Positions 1 to 5,588 of a DNA stretch of 6,547 nt are shown here, one piece after another (the stretch's first letter is position 1; each line of letters starts with the position of its first letter). Location of the stretch: assembly GCA_009885185.1 (NCBI GenBank), contig VFLF01000721.1, forward strand, positions 1-6,547, written 5' to 3'. The translations under genes were made by a program, and so were the position numbers. The notes beneath the pieces are model-generated. The model was not told the DNA's origin. It made no database searches and was given only the letters and a program-made list of their open reading frames with translations. This stretch comes from Nitrosomonadales bacterium (GTDB lineage Bacteria > Pseudomonadota > Gammaproteobacteria > Burkholderiales > SG8-41).

Positions 1-327
1 CTGCATCAGCGACGAACTGGCGACCGGCACGTTCACATGCGCAGCGAGCTGCTTCTGAAAAATCGCCAGAAATCCGCCGGTGGTGGTGATGCCGTCGGCG
101 CCGTCTTTCACCAGTTCTTCGGCGGCTTTGAGAAACGCCGGCCCCAAGCCTTTGCCTTGCTCGTGTATCACCACGCGTGCGCTCGCACCCGGCACCACTT
201 TGTAGAGCACCGGAAACGGCCATGTCATCGCGTTGCCGGTGTCACCCGGCGGGCGCGGCCATTTTGTGTCCAGCATGAGGATACCCACGCGCGCGCCGTA
301 CACGGTTTTGCCGCCATGACCTCTCAT
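1..327 (-). CDS. Asp/Glu racemase-superfamily protein, N-terminal part (3' end outside window)
   Basis: The frame is open from ATG at 327 down to base 1 (109 codons) and is cut by the window edge. An AAGGA ribosome site (338-334) lies six bases before the ATG. Residues 14-20 (VGILMLD) form a first beta-strand, followed by a W-P-R-P-P-G-D-T-G-N stretch (23-32) and W-P-F-P-V-L-Y-K-V-V (36-45). Residues 78-87 read D-G-I-T-T-T-G-G-F-L, and S-S-S-L-M-Q ends the visible part. This pattern matches the Asp/Glu/hydantoin racemase superfamily, cytosolic enzymes that normally use two Cys residues, one per lobe. The first Cys usually lies in a T-N-C-G-F-L motif; here that site is Gly84. Arylmalonate decarboxylases of the same superfamily also have Gly at this point and a single C-terminal Cys, so racemisation is not assured. 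The second lobe is not visible. The gene is divergent from the binding-protein gene at 399. Superfamily membership is fairly sure; the reaction is not. Confidence 0.82.
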   Translation of the reverse strand, partial: MRGHGGKTVYGARVGILMLDTKWPRPPGDTGNAMTWPFPVLYKVVPGASARVVIHEQGKGLGPAFLKAAEELVKDGADGITTTGGFLAIFQKQLAAHVNVPVASSSLMQ

Positions 328-366
328 AGGATTTCCTTTGCTTGATTGACCGCGCCCCGTTGTGTT

Positions 367-388
367 TTGCGCTTTATACTATGCGCAA
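367..388. promoter_or_regulatory. Operator-like palindrome in the divergent intergenic region
   Basis: Perfect six-base arms TTGCGC (367-372) and GCGCAA (383-388) flank a ten-base AT-rich centre that contains TATACT (375-380, plus strand) and TATAAA (378-373, minus strand). The site lies 40 bases before the racemase-like ATG and 11 bases before the binding-protein ATG. Its right arm overlaps the start of the AAGGAG ribosome site by two bases. The form and position fit a dimeric regulator controlling one or both divergent genes. I saw no good -35 at the normal distance for either direction, so the -10-like hexamers are weak evidence alone. The regulator is unknown and no regulator gene is in the window. 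Confidence 0.35.
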
Positions 389-392
389 GGAG
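387..392 (+). promoter_or_regulatory. Ribosome binding site deciding the binding-protein start
   Basis: AAGGAG stands six bases before ATG 399. The same frame is open further upstream, to an ATG at 342 and another at 381, but neither has a comparable Shine-Dalgarno sequence. Only the start at 399 puts the hydrophobic signal peptide at the very N-terminus. Confidence 0.7.
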
Positions 393-398
393 CACATC

Positions 399-1349
399 AT
401 GATAACGCGAATTGCTTTGCTGCTTGCGCTGGCGACGAATGCGGCGGCGCAAACTTATCCCGCCAAACCCATCCGCATGATCGTGCCTTTCACGCCGGGC
501 GGCCCGGCCGACATTGGCGGGCGCATCGTCGCGCAAAAACTCACGGAATCATGGGGCCAGCAGGTTATCGTCGAAAACCGCGCCGGCGCCAGTGGCACCA
601 TCGGCGCGGACGCCGTGGCAAAAGCGCCGCCCGATGGTTACACGCTGCTGCTCAATGCCTCGATTCACGTCATCGTGCCGAGCCTGTTTCCGAAAATGCC
701 GTACGACGCCATTCGTGACTTCGCGCCGGTGTCGGTGGTGTACTCCTCGCCGCTGTTGCTGGCGATCACGCCGTCATTGCCGGTGAAGAACCTCAAGGAG
801 TTCATATCACTGGCAAAGGCGCGTCCCGGCGAACTCGCATTCGCTTCTGCCGGCAGCGGCTCATCAACGCATCTGACCGCGGAGTTGTTGAAGACTGTCA
901 CCGGCACGAAAATGACGCACGTGCCGTACAAGGGTCAGTCACAAGCGTTGACTGATCTTATCGCGGGACACATCCCGTTCATGTTCAATAGCCTGCCGCC
1001 GGTGATCGAGTTCGTGCGTAGTGGAAGGCTGCGCGTGCTGGCAATCACCTCCGCCACGCGCGCACGACAAATGCCTGATGTGCCGACCTTTGTCGAATCC
1101 GGCTACAAGGAAATGAACACCGGATCATGGTATGCGGTGTGGCTGCCCGCCAAGACGCCGGAGACCATCGTCACGCGACTGAACGCCGAGATTGTGCGCA
1201 TCATCAATATGCCCGACGTTCGCGCACGCTTTCTCGATCTGGGCGGCGAGCCGGTGGGCAATTCAGCGCAGGAGTTCGACGCCTTCCAGAAAGCCGAAAT
1301 GACACGCTGGGCGCAGGTCATACGCGACTCCGGCGCAAAGATGAATTGA
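399..1349 (+). CDS. Bug/TctC-family tripartite tricarboxylate transporter periplasmic binding protein
   Basis: This 316-residue protein is of normal family length. It begins with a short Sec signal peptide: M-I-T-R, then a hydrophobic run, with likely cleavage after A-A-A (15-17). No lipobox Cys is present. The mature protein opens Y-P-A-K-P-I-R-M-I-V-P-F, typical of Bug proteins. Two ligand-loop motifs are visible: P-F-T-P-G-G-P-A-D (30-38) and S-A-G-S-G-S-S-T-H-L (150-159). Other family blocks are E-N-R-A-G-A-S-G-T-I-G (59-69), Y-K-G-Q-S-Q-A-L-T-D-L (177-187) and D-V-P-T-F-V-E-S-G (227-235). Bug proteins bind small carboxylates or related compounds in the periplasm and may feed TctA/TctB membrane subunits. 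Neither subunit is in this window, so this may be one of the many orphan receptors. The ligand cannot be predicted. The divergent racemase-like gene hints at a hydroxy-, keto- or amino-acid type ligand (inference). The next gene starts 28 bases downstream on the same strand and may be co-transcribed. Confidence 0.95.
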   Translation: MITRIALLLALATNAAAQTYPAKPIRMIVPFTPGGPADIGGRIVAQKLTESWGQQVIVENRAGASGTIGADAVAKAPPDGYTLLLNASIHVIVPSLFPKMPYDAIRDFAPVSVVYSSPLLLAITPSLPVKNLKEFISLAKARPGELAFASAGSGSSTHLTAELLKTVTGTKMTHVPYKGQSQALTDLIAGHIPFMFNSLPPVIEFVRSGRLRVLAITSATRARQMPDVPTFVESGYKEMNTGSWYAVWLPAKTPETIVTRLNAEIVRIINMPDVRARFLDLGGEPVGNSAQEFDAFQKAEMTRWAQVIRDSGAKMN

Positions 1350-1377
1350 CCAAAAAAGACAAAACCATGGGAGCGCC

Positions 1378-2451
1378 ATGACGCCATCTTCCGATGCACC
1401 GCAAACACACCCGATTGAATTTACCGGCAGCGGCAGCGAATACTTTCGTATCTGGATTGTCAATCTGGCGTTGACGATACTCACGCTCGGCATTTATTCG
1501 GCGTGGGCGAAGGTGCGGCGCTTGCAGTATTTTTATCGCAACACCTCACTGGTCGGCAACAGCTTTGATTACCACGGCGACCCGGTTGCGATACTGAAAG
1601 GACGGTTGATCGGCATCGCACTGCTGGTGGCCTATAACGGTTCGTTCGCTCTCAGCGTGTGGCTCGGTTTGCTGATTCTGGTGTTTCTGCTGGCGGTGTT
1701 CCCCTGGCTGATACACCGATCGATCTGCTTCAAGCTGCATTACAGCAGCTACCGCGGACTGCGTTTTCGTTTTACCGGCAAACTCAAGGATGCGTATAAG
1801 GTTTTTCTGGCGTGGCCGATCGCGGCCTACGCCACCATGGGCGCGTTGATGCCGCTGGCTCATCAACGCATCAAGCTGTATCAGCACACGCACAGCCACT
1901 ATGGCACCGCGCCGTTCAGTTTCAGCGCCATGCCGAGCCAGTTTTATATTGTTTACCTGAAAATACTCGGCGTGATGTTTTTGTTCGGCTTGTTGATTCC
2001 CTTTGTGATCTTCGGCATCTATCTGCTCGACCCCGGGCTTTTCGCCGGCTTCAAATCAAAGGATGCACAAGCCATCGGCAAGCTTATGAGCGTTATTTTT
2101 GGGGTTGTCATCTTCTTCTATCTGGGGTTTTTTCTGCTGGTCGGCCCGTGGTTCGCCGCGCGCATGCAAAACCTGGTGTGGAACCATACCGCGCTCGGCC
2201 CTCATGCCTTCGAAAGCAAGGTGCGCGCGCGTGATCTTTTCAAGATTTACGTCACCAACTTCATCTTCATCCTGTTGACGCTGGGCCTGTATAAACCGTT
2301 TGCCGACATACGACTCGCGCGCTATCGCCTCACCCACATGGCGCTCAATGCGCAAAGCGGGCTGGAGGAGTTTTTGGCGCATGAGCAGCAGGCGGTCAAT
2401 GCGATGGGCGAGGAAACCGCCGACGTATTCGATGTCGATATCTCCTTCTAG
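1378..2451 (+). CDS. DUF898 (YjgN-like) polytopic inner-membrane protein
   Basis: This is a 357-residue protein of unknown function. ATG 1378 has GGGAG (1369-1373) four bases upstream. The family hallmark is at residues 14-75: F-T-G-S-G-S-E-Y-F-R-I-W, then T-L-G-I-Y-S-A-W-A-K-V-R-R-L-Q-Y-F, then F-D-Y-H-G-D-P and L-K-G-R. Hydrophobic segments lie at about 24-43, 76-112 (probably two helices), 142-161, 188-217 (one or two), 237-260 and 288-309. Three related units can be lined up: 14-69, 130-185 and 278-323. Each has an acidic/aromatic lead-in, a hydrophobic segment ending near a T-L-G-(I/L)-Y-type turn, then a basic amphipathic stretch; the first two also end in a Y-G or H-G pattern. The acidic C-tail (about 345-357) overlaps the start of the M48 peptidase gene. 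That overlap implies coupled translation and equal dosage, so the two products may act together in the membrane. The family call is firm; no transport or enzyme role is shown. Confidence 0.93.
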   Translation: MTPSSDAPQTHPIEFTGSGSEYFRIWIVNLALTILTLGIYSAWAKVRRLQYFYRNTSLVGNSFDYHGDPVAILKGRLIGIALLVAYNGSFALSVWLGLLILVFLLAVFPWLIHRSICFKLHYSSYRGLRFRFTGKLKDAYKVFLAWPIAAYATMGALMPLAHQRIKLYQHTHSHYGTAPFSFSAMPSQFYIVYLKILGVMFLFGLLIPFVIFGIYLLDPGLFAGFKSKDAQAIGKLMSVIFGVVIFFYLGFFLLVGPWFAARMQNLVWNHTALGPHAFESKVRARDLFKIYVTNFIFILLTLGLYKPFADIRLARYRLTHMALNAQSGLEEFLAHEQQAVNAMGEETADVFDVDISF

Positions 2452-3541
2452 CGCGGCCACGCCGGAGGCTGCCGCGTCGCAAACGGTCACCGCGACCTAC
2501 TTCGACGGACGCAGCGCAGTGGCGCATCCGGTCACGCTGACGCTCGTCGGCGGTGTGCTGCAAGTGCGCGGCAGCGCGGTCGAGCGCAATGATCCGATCA
2601 GCGAACTGCGCGTGTCCGAGGCGATGGGCGTCGCGCCGCGGTTGATTTCGTTTCCCGGCGGCGCGCACTGCGAGGTGCGTGATCATACCGGGATGGCAGC
2701 TATGCTGGCGGCTACGGGCTTTGAAGACAGCCTGGTGGTGCGGCTGCAAAGCCGCTGGCGCTGGGCGCTGGCGTCGGTGCTGGTGACTGTCGCGGCAGTG
2801 TTCGCCGGCTATCACTGGGGATTGCCCGCGATGTCGGAATGGCTCGCGTTCAAGACACCGGACGCGGTGCTGTCACGCATGGGCGCGGGCACGGTGGATG
2901 CACTGGACCGCATTGCTTTTACGCCAAGCAAGCTGCCGCACTCGCGACAGCAGGAACTGCACGCCGCGTTTGATCGACTGGCGCCGCATGGTGATGCAAA
3001 GCCGCGTTACAACCTGCTGTTTCGCGATGGTGGCCGATTCGGCGCCAACGCCATGGCAGTGCCCGACGGCACCATCATTGTCACCGATCAACTGGTGAAG
3101 CTGGCCGCGCACGATGAAGAAATTATCGCGGTGCTGGCACACGAACTCGGACACATCCAGCGCCGCCACGGCCTACGCATGCTGATCCAGGGTTCGATCG
3201 TCGCGTTCGTGGTGTCGTTCTATCTGGGCGATGTCAGCAGCGTGGCTGCCGGATTGCCGACCCTGCTGTTGCAGGCCAACTATTCGCGCGAACATGAACG
3301 CGAAGCCGATCAATACGGCGCGGCCATGCTCAAGGCCAACGGCCTGTCGCCGCGGCGACTGGGCGAGATGCTCGCCAAGCTGGAAGCATCGCATCGCGCC
3401 AAATCGGGCACGAATACCAAAGGCGACAAGGATGCCGCCGAAGCCAAAGCGCCTGATGGCGATGCATCCAGCGTCAGCGGTTATCTGCGCTCGCATCCCG
3501 CCACGCGCGAGCGCATCGATGCGCTGAACAACGCGCGTTGA
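2432..3541 (+). CDS. Membrane-anchored M48-family zinc metallopeptidase
   Basis: Start ATG 2432 gives 369 residues. An in-frame ATG at 2300 would add 44 residues that are only a shadow of the DUF898 gene. The N-terminal region (about 10-105) is a compact domain with T-Y-F-D-G-R-S-A and E-L-R-V-S-E, of a type I recall before M48 domains in DUF898-linked proteins. A transmembrane helix follows at about 111-131. The catalytic domain has H-E-L-G-H at 237-241 (two zinc His and the catalytic Glu), a hydrophobic stretch at 250-281, and S-R-E-H-E-R-E-A-D at 285-293, with E289 the probable third ligand. After a charged low-complexity linker (about 315-346), the C-terminus has S-H-P-A-T-R-E-R-I (354-362), the S-H-P motif of BepA-like M48 proteins. 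All core residues are intact, so it is probably active, and envelope protein turnover is a reasonable role (inference). No good ribosome site precedes the start; AGGA is 17 bases away. The start lies 20 bases inside the preceding gene, so translation is probably coupled. Confidence 0.93.
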   Translation: MSISPSSAATPEAAASQTVTATYFDGRSAVAHPVTLTLVGGVLQVRGSAVERNDPISELRVSEAMGVAPRLISFPGGAHCEVRDHTGMAAMLAATGFEDSLVVRLQSRWRWALASVLVTVAAVFAGYHWGLPAMSEWLAFKTPDAVLSRMGAGTVDALDRIAFTPSKLPHSRQQELHAAFDRLAPHGDAKPRYNLLFRDGGRFGANAMAVPDGTIIVTDQLVKLAAHDEEIIAVLAHELGHIQRRHGLRMLIQGSIVAFVVSFYLGDVSSVAAGLPTLLLQANYSREHEREADQYGAAMLKANGLSPRRLGEMLAKLEASHRAKSGTNTKGDKDAAEAKAPDGDASSVSGYLRSHPATRERIDALNNAR

Positions 3542-3695
3542 AATGTAATTATGTAAGCGCTGAAAAAGTGGATTCCGCTCATGGTTCGATAGACTCACCA
3601 CGAACGGAATCAACAACTTACCGTTCGTCCCCGGATCAAGTCCGGGGCAAGCTCTGAGCCTATCGAGGGACTTGTTCAGTGCTACTTTATTTCAA
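3538..3695. repeat. Composite nested palindromic intergenic repeat (REP- or MITE-like)
   Basis: Several inverted repeats nest here. Outer ends: TTGAAAT (3538-3544) mirrors ATTTCAA (3689-3695). Inside them, 3553-3569 (GTAAGCGCTGAAAAAGT) mirrors 3670-3685 with two mismatches and one gap. Inner hairpin 1: ATTCCGCTCATGGT (3572-3585) with ACCACGAACGGAAT (3597-3610), 12 of 14 paired. Inner hairpin 2: ACGAACGG (3600-3607) with CCGTTCGT (3621-3628), perfect, alternative to hairpin 1. Inner hairpin 3: 3629-3647. The motif CCGTTCGT with CTGAGCCTATCGA resembles intergenic repeats I know from many proteobacterial genomes. It begins at the M48 stop codon and may also end or stabilise that transcript. There is no coding capacity, so any mobility would need an enzyme in trans. 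The outer seven-base match could be chance. Confidence 0.65.
3629..3647. repeat. Perfect CCCCGGA/TCCGGGG hairpin inside the composite repeat
   Basis: CCCCGGA (3629-3635) and TCCGGGG (3641-3647) form a perfect seven-base stem with a five-base loop. No T-run follows, so it is not a classic intrinsic terminator. The same 19-base palindrome is, from memory, a frequent dispersed repeat in proteobacterial genomes. Here it splits an otherwise typical CCGTTCGTCC...CTGAGCCTATCGA repeat unit, as if inserted into it. Confidence 0.6.
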
Positions 3696-3901
3696 TAAAA
3701 ACAAATAGTTACGACACACCCATCCACGCGTTATCGAATCAATACGCCAGTGCGCGATGACGCCCGGCAACGTCTTAGCTAAACATCCGGCGTGATCCTG
3801 ATATGCGAAACTTTCCGAAGAAACTCATGCAAGCCGCGTTCACGCAACAATACGCTATCCTGTATCATCAGCAGCGCCTACATATGAGGAGTTGAGCCAA
3901 C
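3696..3901. other. Remaining intergenic DNA with no gene seen
   Basis: Together with the repeat to its left, this makes up the gene-free stretch between the M48 gene and the small membrane-protein gene. No protein-like frame is evident on either strand. It contains an imperfect inverted repeat (ACGCCCGG at 3760-3767 against CCGGCGT at 3787-3793, with partly matching flanks), a promoter candidate near 3839-3868 and a ribosome site at 3886-3891. I see nothing else that I can name. Confidence 0.5.
3839..3868 (+). promoter_or_regulatory. Possible sigma-70-type promoter for the small membrane-protein gene
   Basis: TTCACG (3839-3844) as a -35 and TATCAT (3863-3868) as a -10 are 18 bases apart. They match four and five of six consensus bases. 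Transcription would begin near 3875, leaving a leader of about 27 bases with a ribosome site in it. This would give the small gene its own promoter after the repeat region. It is a by-eye match only. Confidence 0.35.
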
Positions 3902-4042
3902 ATGGGTTTTTATATTTTCTACGTCGTCGCGATCGTTATTCTGATCCTGCATTTCACCGGGTGGCTCAAGCGCAACAACCTGGAGTGGGTAGTGCTCGTG
4001 CTTGCGGTGGCGACGTTTCCGGCGGTTATTTTTCTGAAATGA
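3902..4042 (+). CDS. Small two-helix membrane protein, 46 residues, unknown function
   Basis: ATG 3902 to TGA 4042 encodes 46 residues that are almost entirely hydrophobic. Helix 1 is about residues 3-18 and helix 2 about 29-45. Between them lies a short polar turn, T-G-W-L-K-R-N-N-L-E, and a single Lys ends the protein. GAGGAG (3886-3891) lies ten bases before the ATG and a promoter candidate lies further up. The clean alternation of two membrane helices with a basic loop is unlikely in a random frame. A competing frame from TTG 3892 overlaps it but reads as a basic, Arg- and His-containing sequence without structure. I do not recognise the family. Small helical-hairpin proteins often bind larger membrane complexes or act as stress proteins, but nothing here decides that. 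Its end is 50 bases from the end of the convergent TauE/SafE gene, with no clear terminator between. Confidence 0.62.
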   Translation: MGFYIFYVVAIVILILHFTGWLKRNNLEWVVLVLAVATFPAVIFLK

Positions 4043-4092
4043 ATGCCTTGCCGCCGATGCAGCAACGTATATAGCCTGTTACTTGCTCCCGC

Positions 4093-4839
4093 TCATTTCA
4101 GCACCAAGCTTGCCCCGCTCAACAGCAGCATCCCCGCCAGAATTCGTGTAAACGTATCTGCGCTGATACGGGAAGTCAGCTTTTCGCCCATCCACGTTCC
4201 CAGCAGCATGAACGGCAGCATCACTGCCACCAGCGCGAGCGTGCTTTGCGTGTAGTAACCCGCCAGCGTGTAGCCGCCGATGCGGGCCATCATCTCCACA
4301 AACCACAGTGCCGCCAGCGTCGCGCGAAAGGCATTCTTGTCAGCACCGCGCGCGTGCATGTAAATCACCACCAGCGTGCCGCCACCGCCGCCGAACAGCG
4401 TATCAATAAACGCGCCCAAAAACCCCAGCGGCCAAGCCCACTTCTGCGATAGCCGCAGTTGCTGCATGCCGATCCATTGCGTGATCAGCATATAGACCGC
4501 GTACGACACCAGGAATCCGCCCAACAACTTGGTCAGAAGACGATTGTCCAATATCGTAAATAGATACAACCCGCCGACGACGCCCACCAGCGTAGGCAGC
4601 AATAGCCGCCGGAATTCATCCCACAGCACCTGGTGCCGGTCACGCAGGGTGAGCAGAATAAACAGCACGAACACAATCAGCCCCGTCACCGGCACGACTA
4701 TGGTCATCGGAAACAGAAACGCAAGAAACGGCGTGGCCACCAGTCCCGCGCCGAAGCCCGACATGCCGCGCACCACGTAGGCGCCGAATACAATGCCGGC
4801 GGCCCACGCCAGTTGGATCATTGAGAACGTGTCGAGCAT
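4093..4839 (-). CDS. TauE/SafE-family permease B (last gene of the operon)
   Basis: This 248-residue polytopic protein has the two-fold architecture of the TauE/SafE (DUF81) family. The N-half carries V-R-G-M-S-G-F-G-A-G-L-V-A-T-P-F (23-38) and the C-half D-T-L-F-G-G-G-G-G-T-L-V-V-I-Y (146-160), the Gly-rich segments that begin each repeat. About seven or eight membrane helices are expected. Family members move anions such as sulfite, sulfoacetate or other organic acids across the inner membrane, mostly as exporters; the substrate here is not readable. ATG 4839 lies one base after the TAG of permease A (4843-4841), with no clear ribosome site, so translation probably depends on re-initiation. 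It aligns with permease A without gaps over the C-half: F-R-A-T-L at 171-175, Y-T-Q at 196-198 and the final K248 occupy the same positions in both. This implies an old tandem duplication or a heteromeric pair. Confidence 0.92.
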   Translation of the reverse strand: MLDTFSMIQLAWAAGIVFGAYVVRGMSGFGAGLVATPFLAFLFPMTIVVPVTGLIVFVLFILLTLRDRHQVLWDEFRRLLLPTLVGVVGGLYLFTILDNRLLTKLLGGFLVSYAVYMLITQWIGMQQLRLSQKWAWPLGFLGAFIDTLFGGGGGTLVVIYMHARGADKNAFRATLAALWFVEMMARIGGYTLAGYYTQSTLALVAVMLPFMLLGTWMGEKLTSRISADTFTRILAGMLLLSGASLVLK

Positions 4840-4840
4840 G

Positions 4841-5587
4841 CTATTTGAAAATCAGCAAGATGCCGCTGGCGAAAATGACACAGCCCACCGCCTGATTGAA
4901 GCGGCGCTGGTTGAAGCGCTGCACCACGCGATTGCCCAGGTAGCCGCCGAGCAGCATTAACGGCAATCCGCATAACAGCATGATCAGAACCGGTTGCGTA
5001 TACAGGCCCATGATGGCGTAGCCGGTGATGCGCGTGAAGCCCAGCGCGATCATCAGCATGGTCAGCGTGGCACGGAAAATGTCTTTTTCGATTTTCAGCG
5101 CATTCAGATACATCACGAATATCGGCCCTGCGGCGCCGCCGAACAAGGAGCCAATGGCGCCGCCAGCGATGCTCAAGACTGCCGCCAGTGGCGTCAGCCA
5201 GCGCCGCGGTATGGAAGGCATTTCTCCCGATGAGTAGAGCATGTAGGTGGCGTATGCCAGTATGAAAACGCCGAAGATGCGCTTTAGGGGCGCTGAATCG
5301 ATATACGCCAGCAAGGCAATGCCGATGGCCGCACCCACGACGGCATAGGGCGCAATGCGCAGAAGCTCGCGCCATTCCACCTTGCGCCAATGGACGCTGC
5401 CGTAATGCACCGATGCTATGGTGTTCAGCGCAGAGGTGAACGGCACTACCATCGCCAGCGGCGCAATCAGCGCCAGCAAGGGCACCGCGACAATGCCGCC
5501 GCCGAATCCTGCGCCGCCCCGCACGGCAAAACCCAGCGTGACCGCAATGACGAACAACGCGTAGTCGGCAACACCGAAGTTATCCAT
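4841..5587 (-). CDS. TauE/SafE-family permease A (middle gene of the operon)
   Basis: ATG 5587 gives 248 residues, the same length as permease B. The frame is open upstream to 5680, but those extra 31 residues are Cys- and Arg-rich, unlike a membrane N-terminus, and overlap the MFS gene. GAGG lies nine to ten bases before ATG 5587. Family segments are V-R-G-G-A-G-F-G-G-G-I-V-A-V-P (22-36) and G-S-L-F-G-G-A-A-G-P-I-F-V-M-Y (146-160). L-P-L-M-L-L-G-G-Y-L-G-N-R (208-220) and F-R-A-T-L (171-175) also match permease B. The ATG follows the TGA of the MFS gene (5591-5589) by one base, so the three genes form a tight operon read leftwards. It is probably an inner-membrane anion or organic-acid transporter. 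Its divergence from permease B suggests separate substrates or heterodimer formation, not a recent copy. Confidence 0.92.
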   Translation of the reverse strand: MDNFGVADYALFVIAVTLGFAVRGGAGFGGGIVAVPLLALIAPLAMVVPFTSALNTIASVHYGSVHWRKVEWRELLRIAPYAVVGAAIGIALLAYIDSAPLKRIFGVFILAYATYMLYSSGEMPSIPRRWLTPLAAVLSIAGGAIGSLFGGAAGPIFVMYLNALKIEKDIFRATLTMLMIALGFTRITGYAIMGLYTQPVLIMLLCGLPLMLLGGYLGNRVVQRFNQRRFNQAVGCVIFASGILLIFK

Positions 5588-5588
5588 A

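Noticed and set aside
37..345. Plus-strand open frame of about 100 codons
   Set aside because: It is antisense to the racemase-superfamily gene. Its product is His/Arg-rich with no family pattern, while the minus strand shows clear conserved motifs and a good ribosome site.
352..380. A complete sigma-70 promoter using TATACT (375-380)
   Set aside because: No -35-like hexamer lies 16-18 bases upstream (352-357 is GCGCCC), and transcription would start right at the ribosome site. Kept only as part of the palindrome.
342..398. Upstream extension of the binding-protein gene to ATG 342 or 381
   Set aside because: The extension would place 19 or six residues before the signal peptide and would use starts without a good ribosome site. 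AAGGAG directly precedes ATG 399.
2300..2431. Longer M48 protein starting at ATG 2300
   Set aside because: The extra 44 residues are Arg/Ser/Trp-rich and fully overlap the conserved C-terminal repeat of DUF898. They have no signal-peptide or domain features.
3553..3685. CRISPR array or tandem repeat
   Set aside because: The repeats here are inverted, not direct, and there is no regular repeat-spacer spacing.
3892..4074. TTG-started frame of 60 codons over the small gene
   Set aside because: It reads as an Arg-rich, unstructured peptide from a weak start, and the overlapping 46-codon frame gives two clean membrane helices.
4043..4092. Bidirectional terminator between the convergent genes
   Set aside because: I found no stable stem with a T-run on either strand in these 50 bases.
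4818..5390. Minus-strand frame of 190 codons inside permease A
   Set aside because: It is an out-of-frame shadow, His/Arg/Ala-rich, over a gene with clear TauE/SafE motifs.
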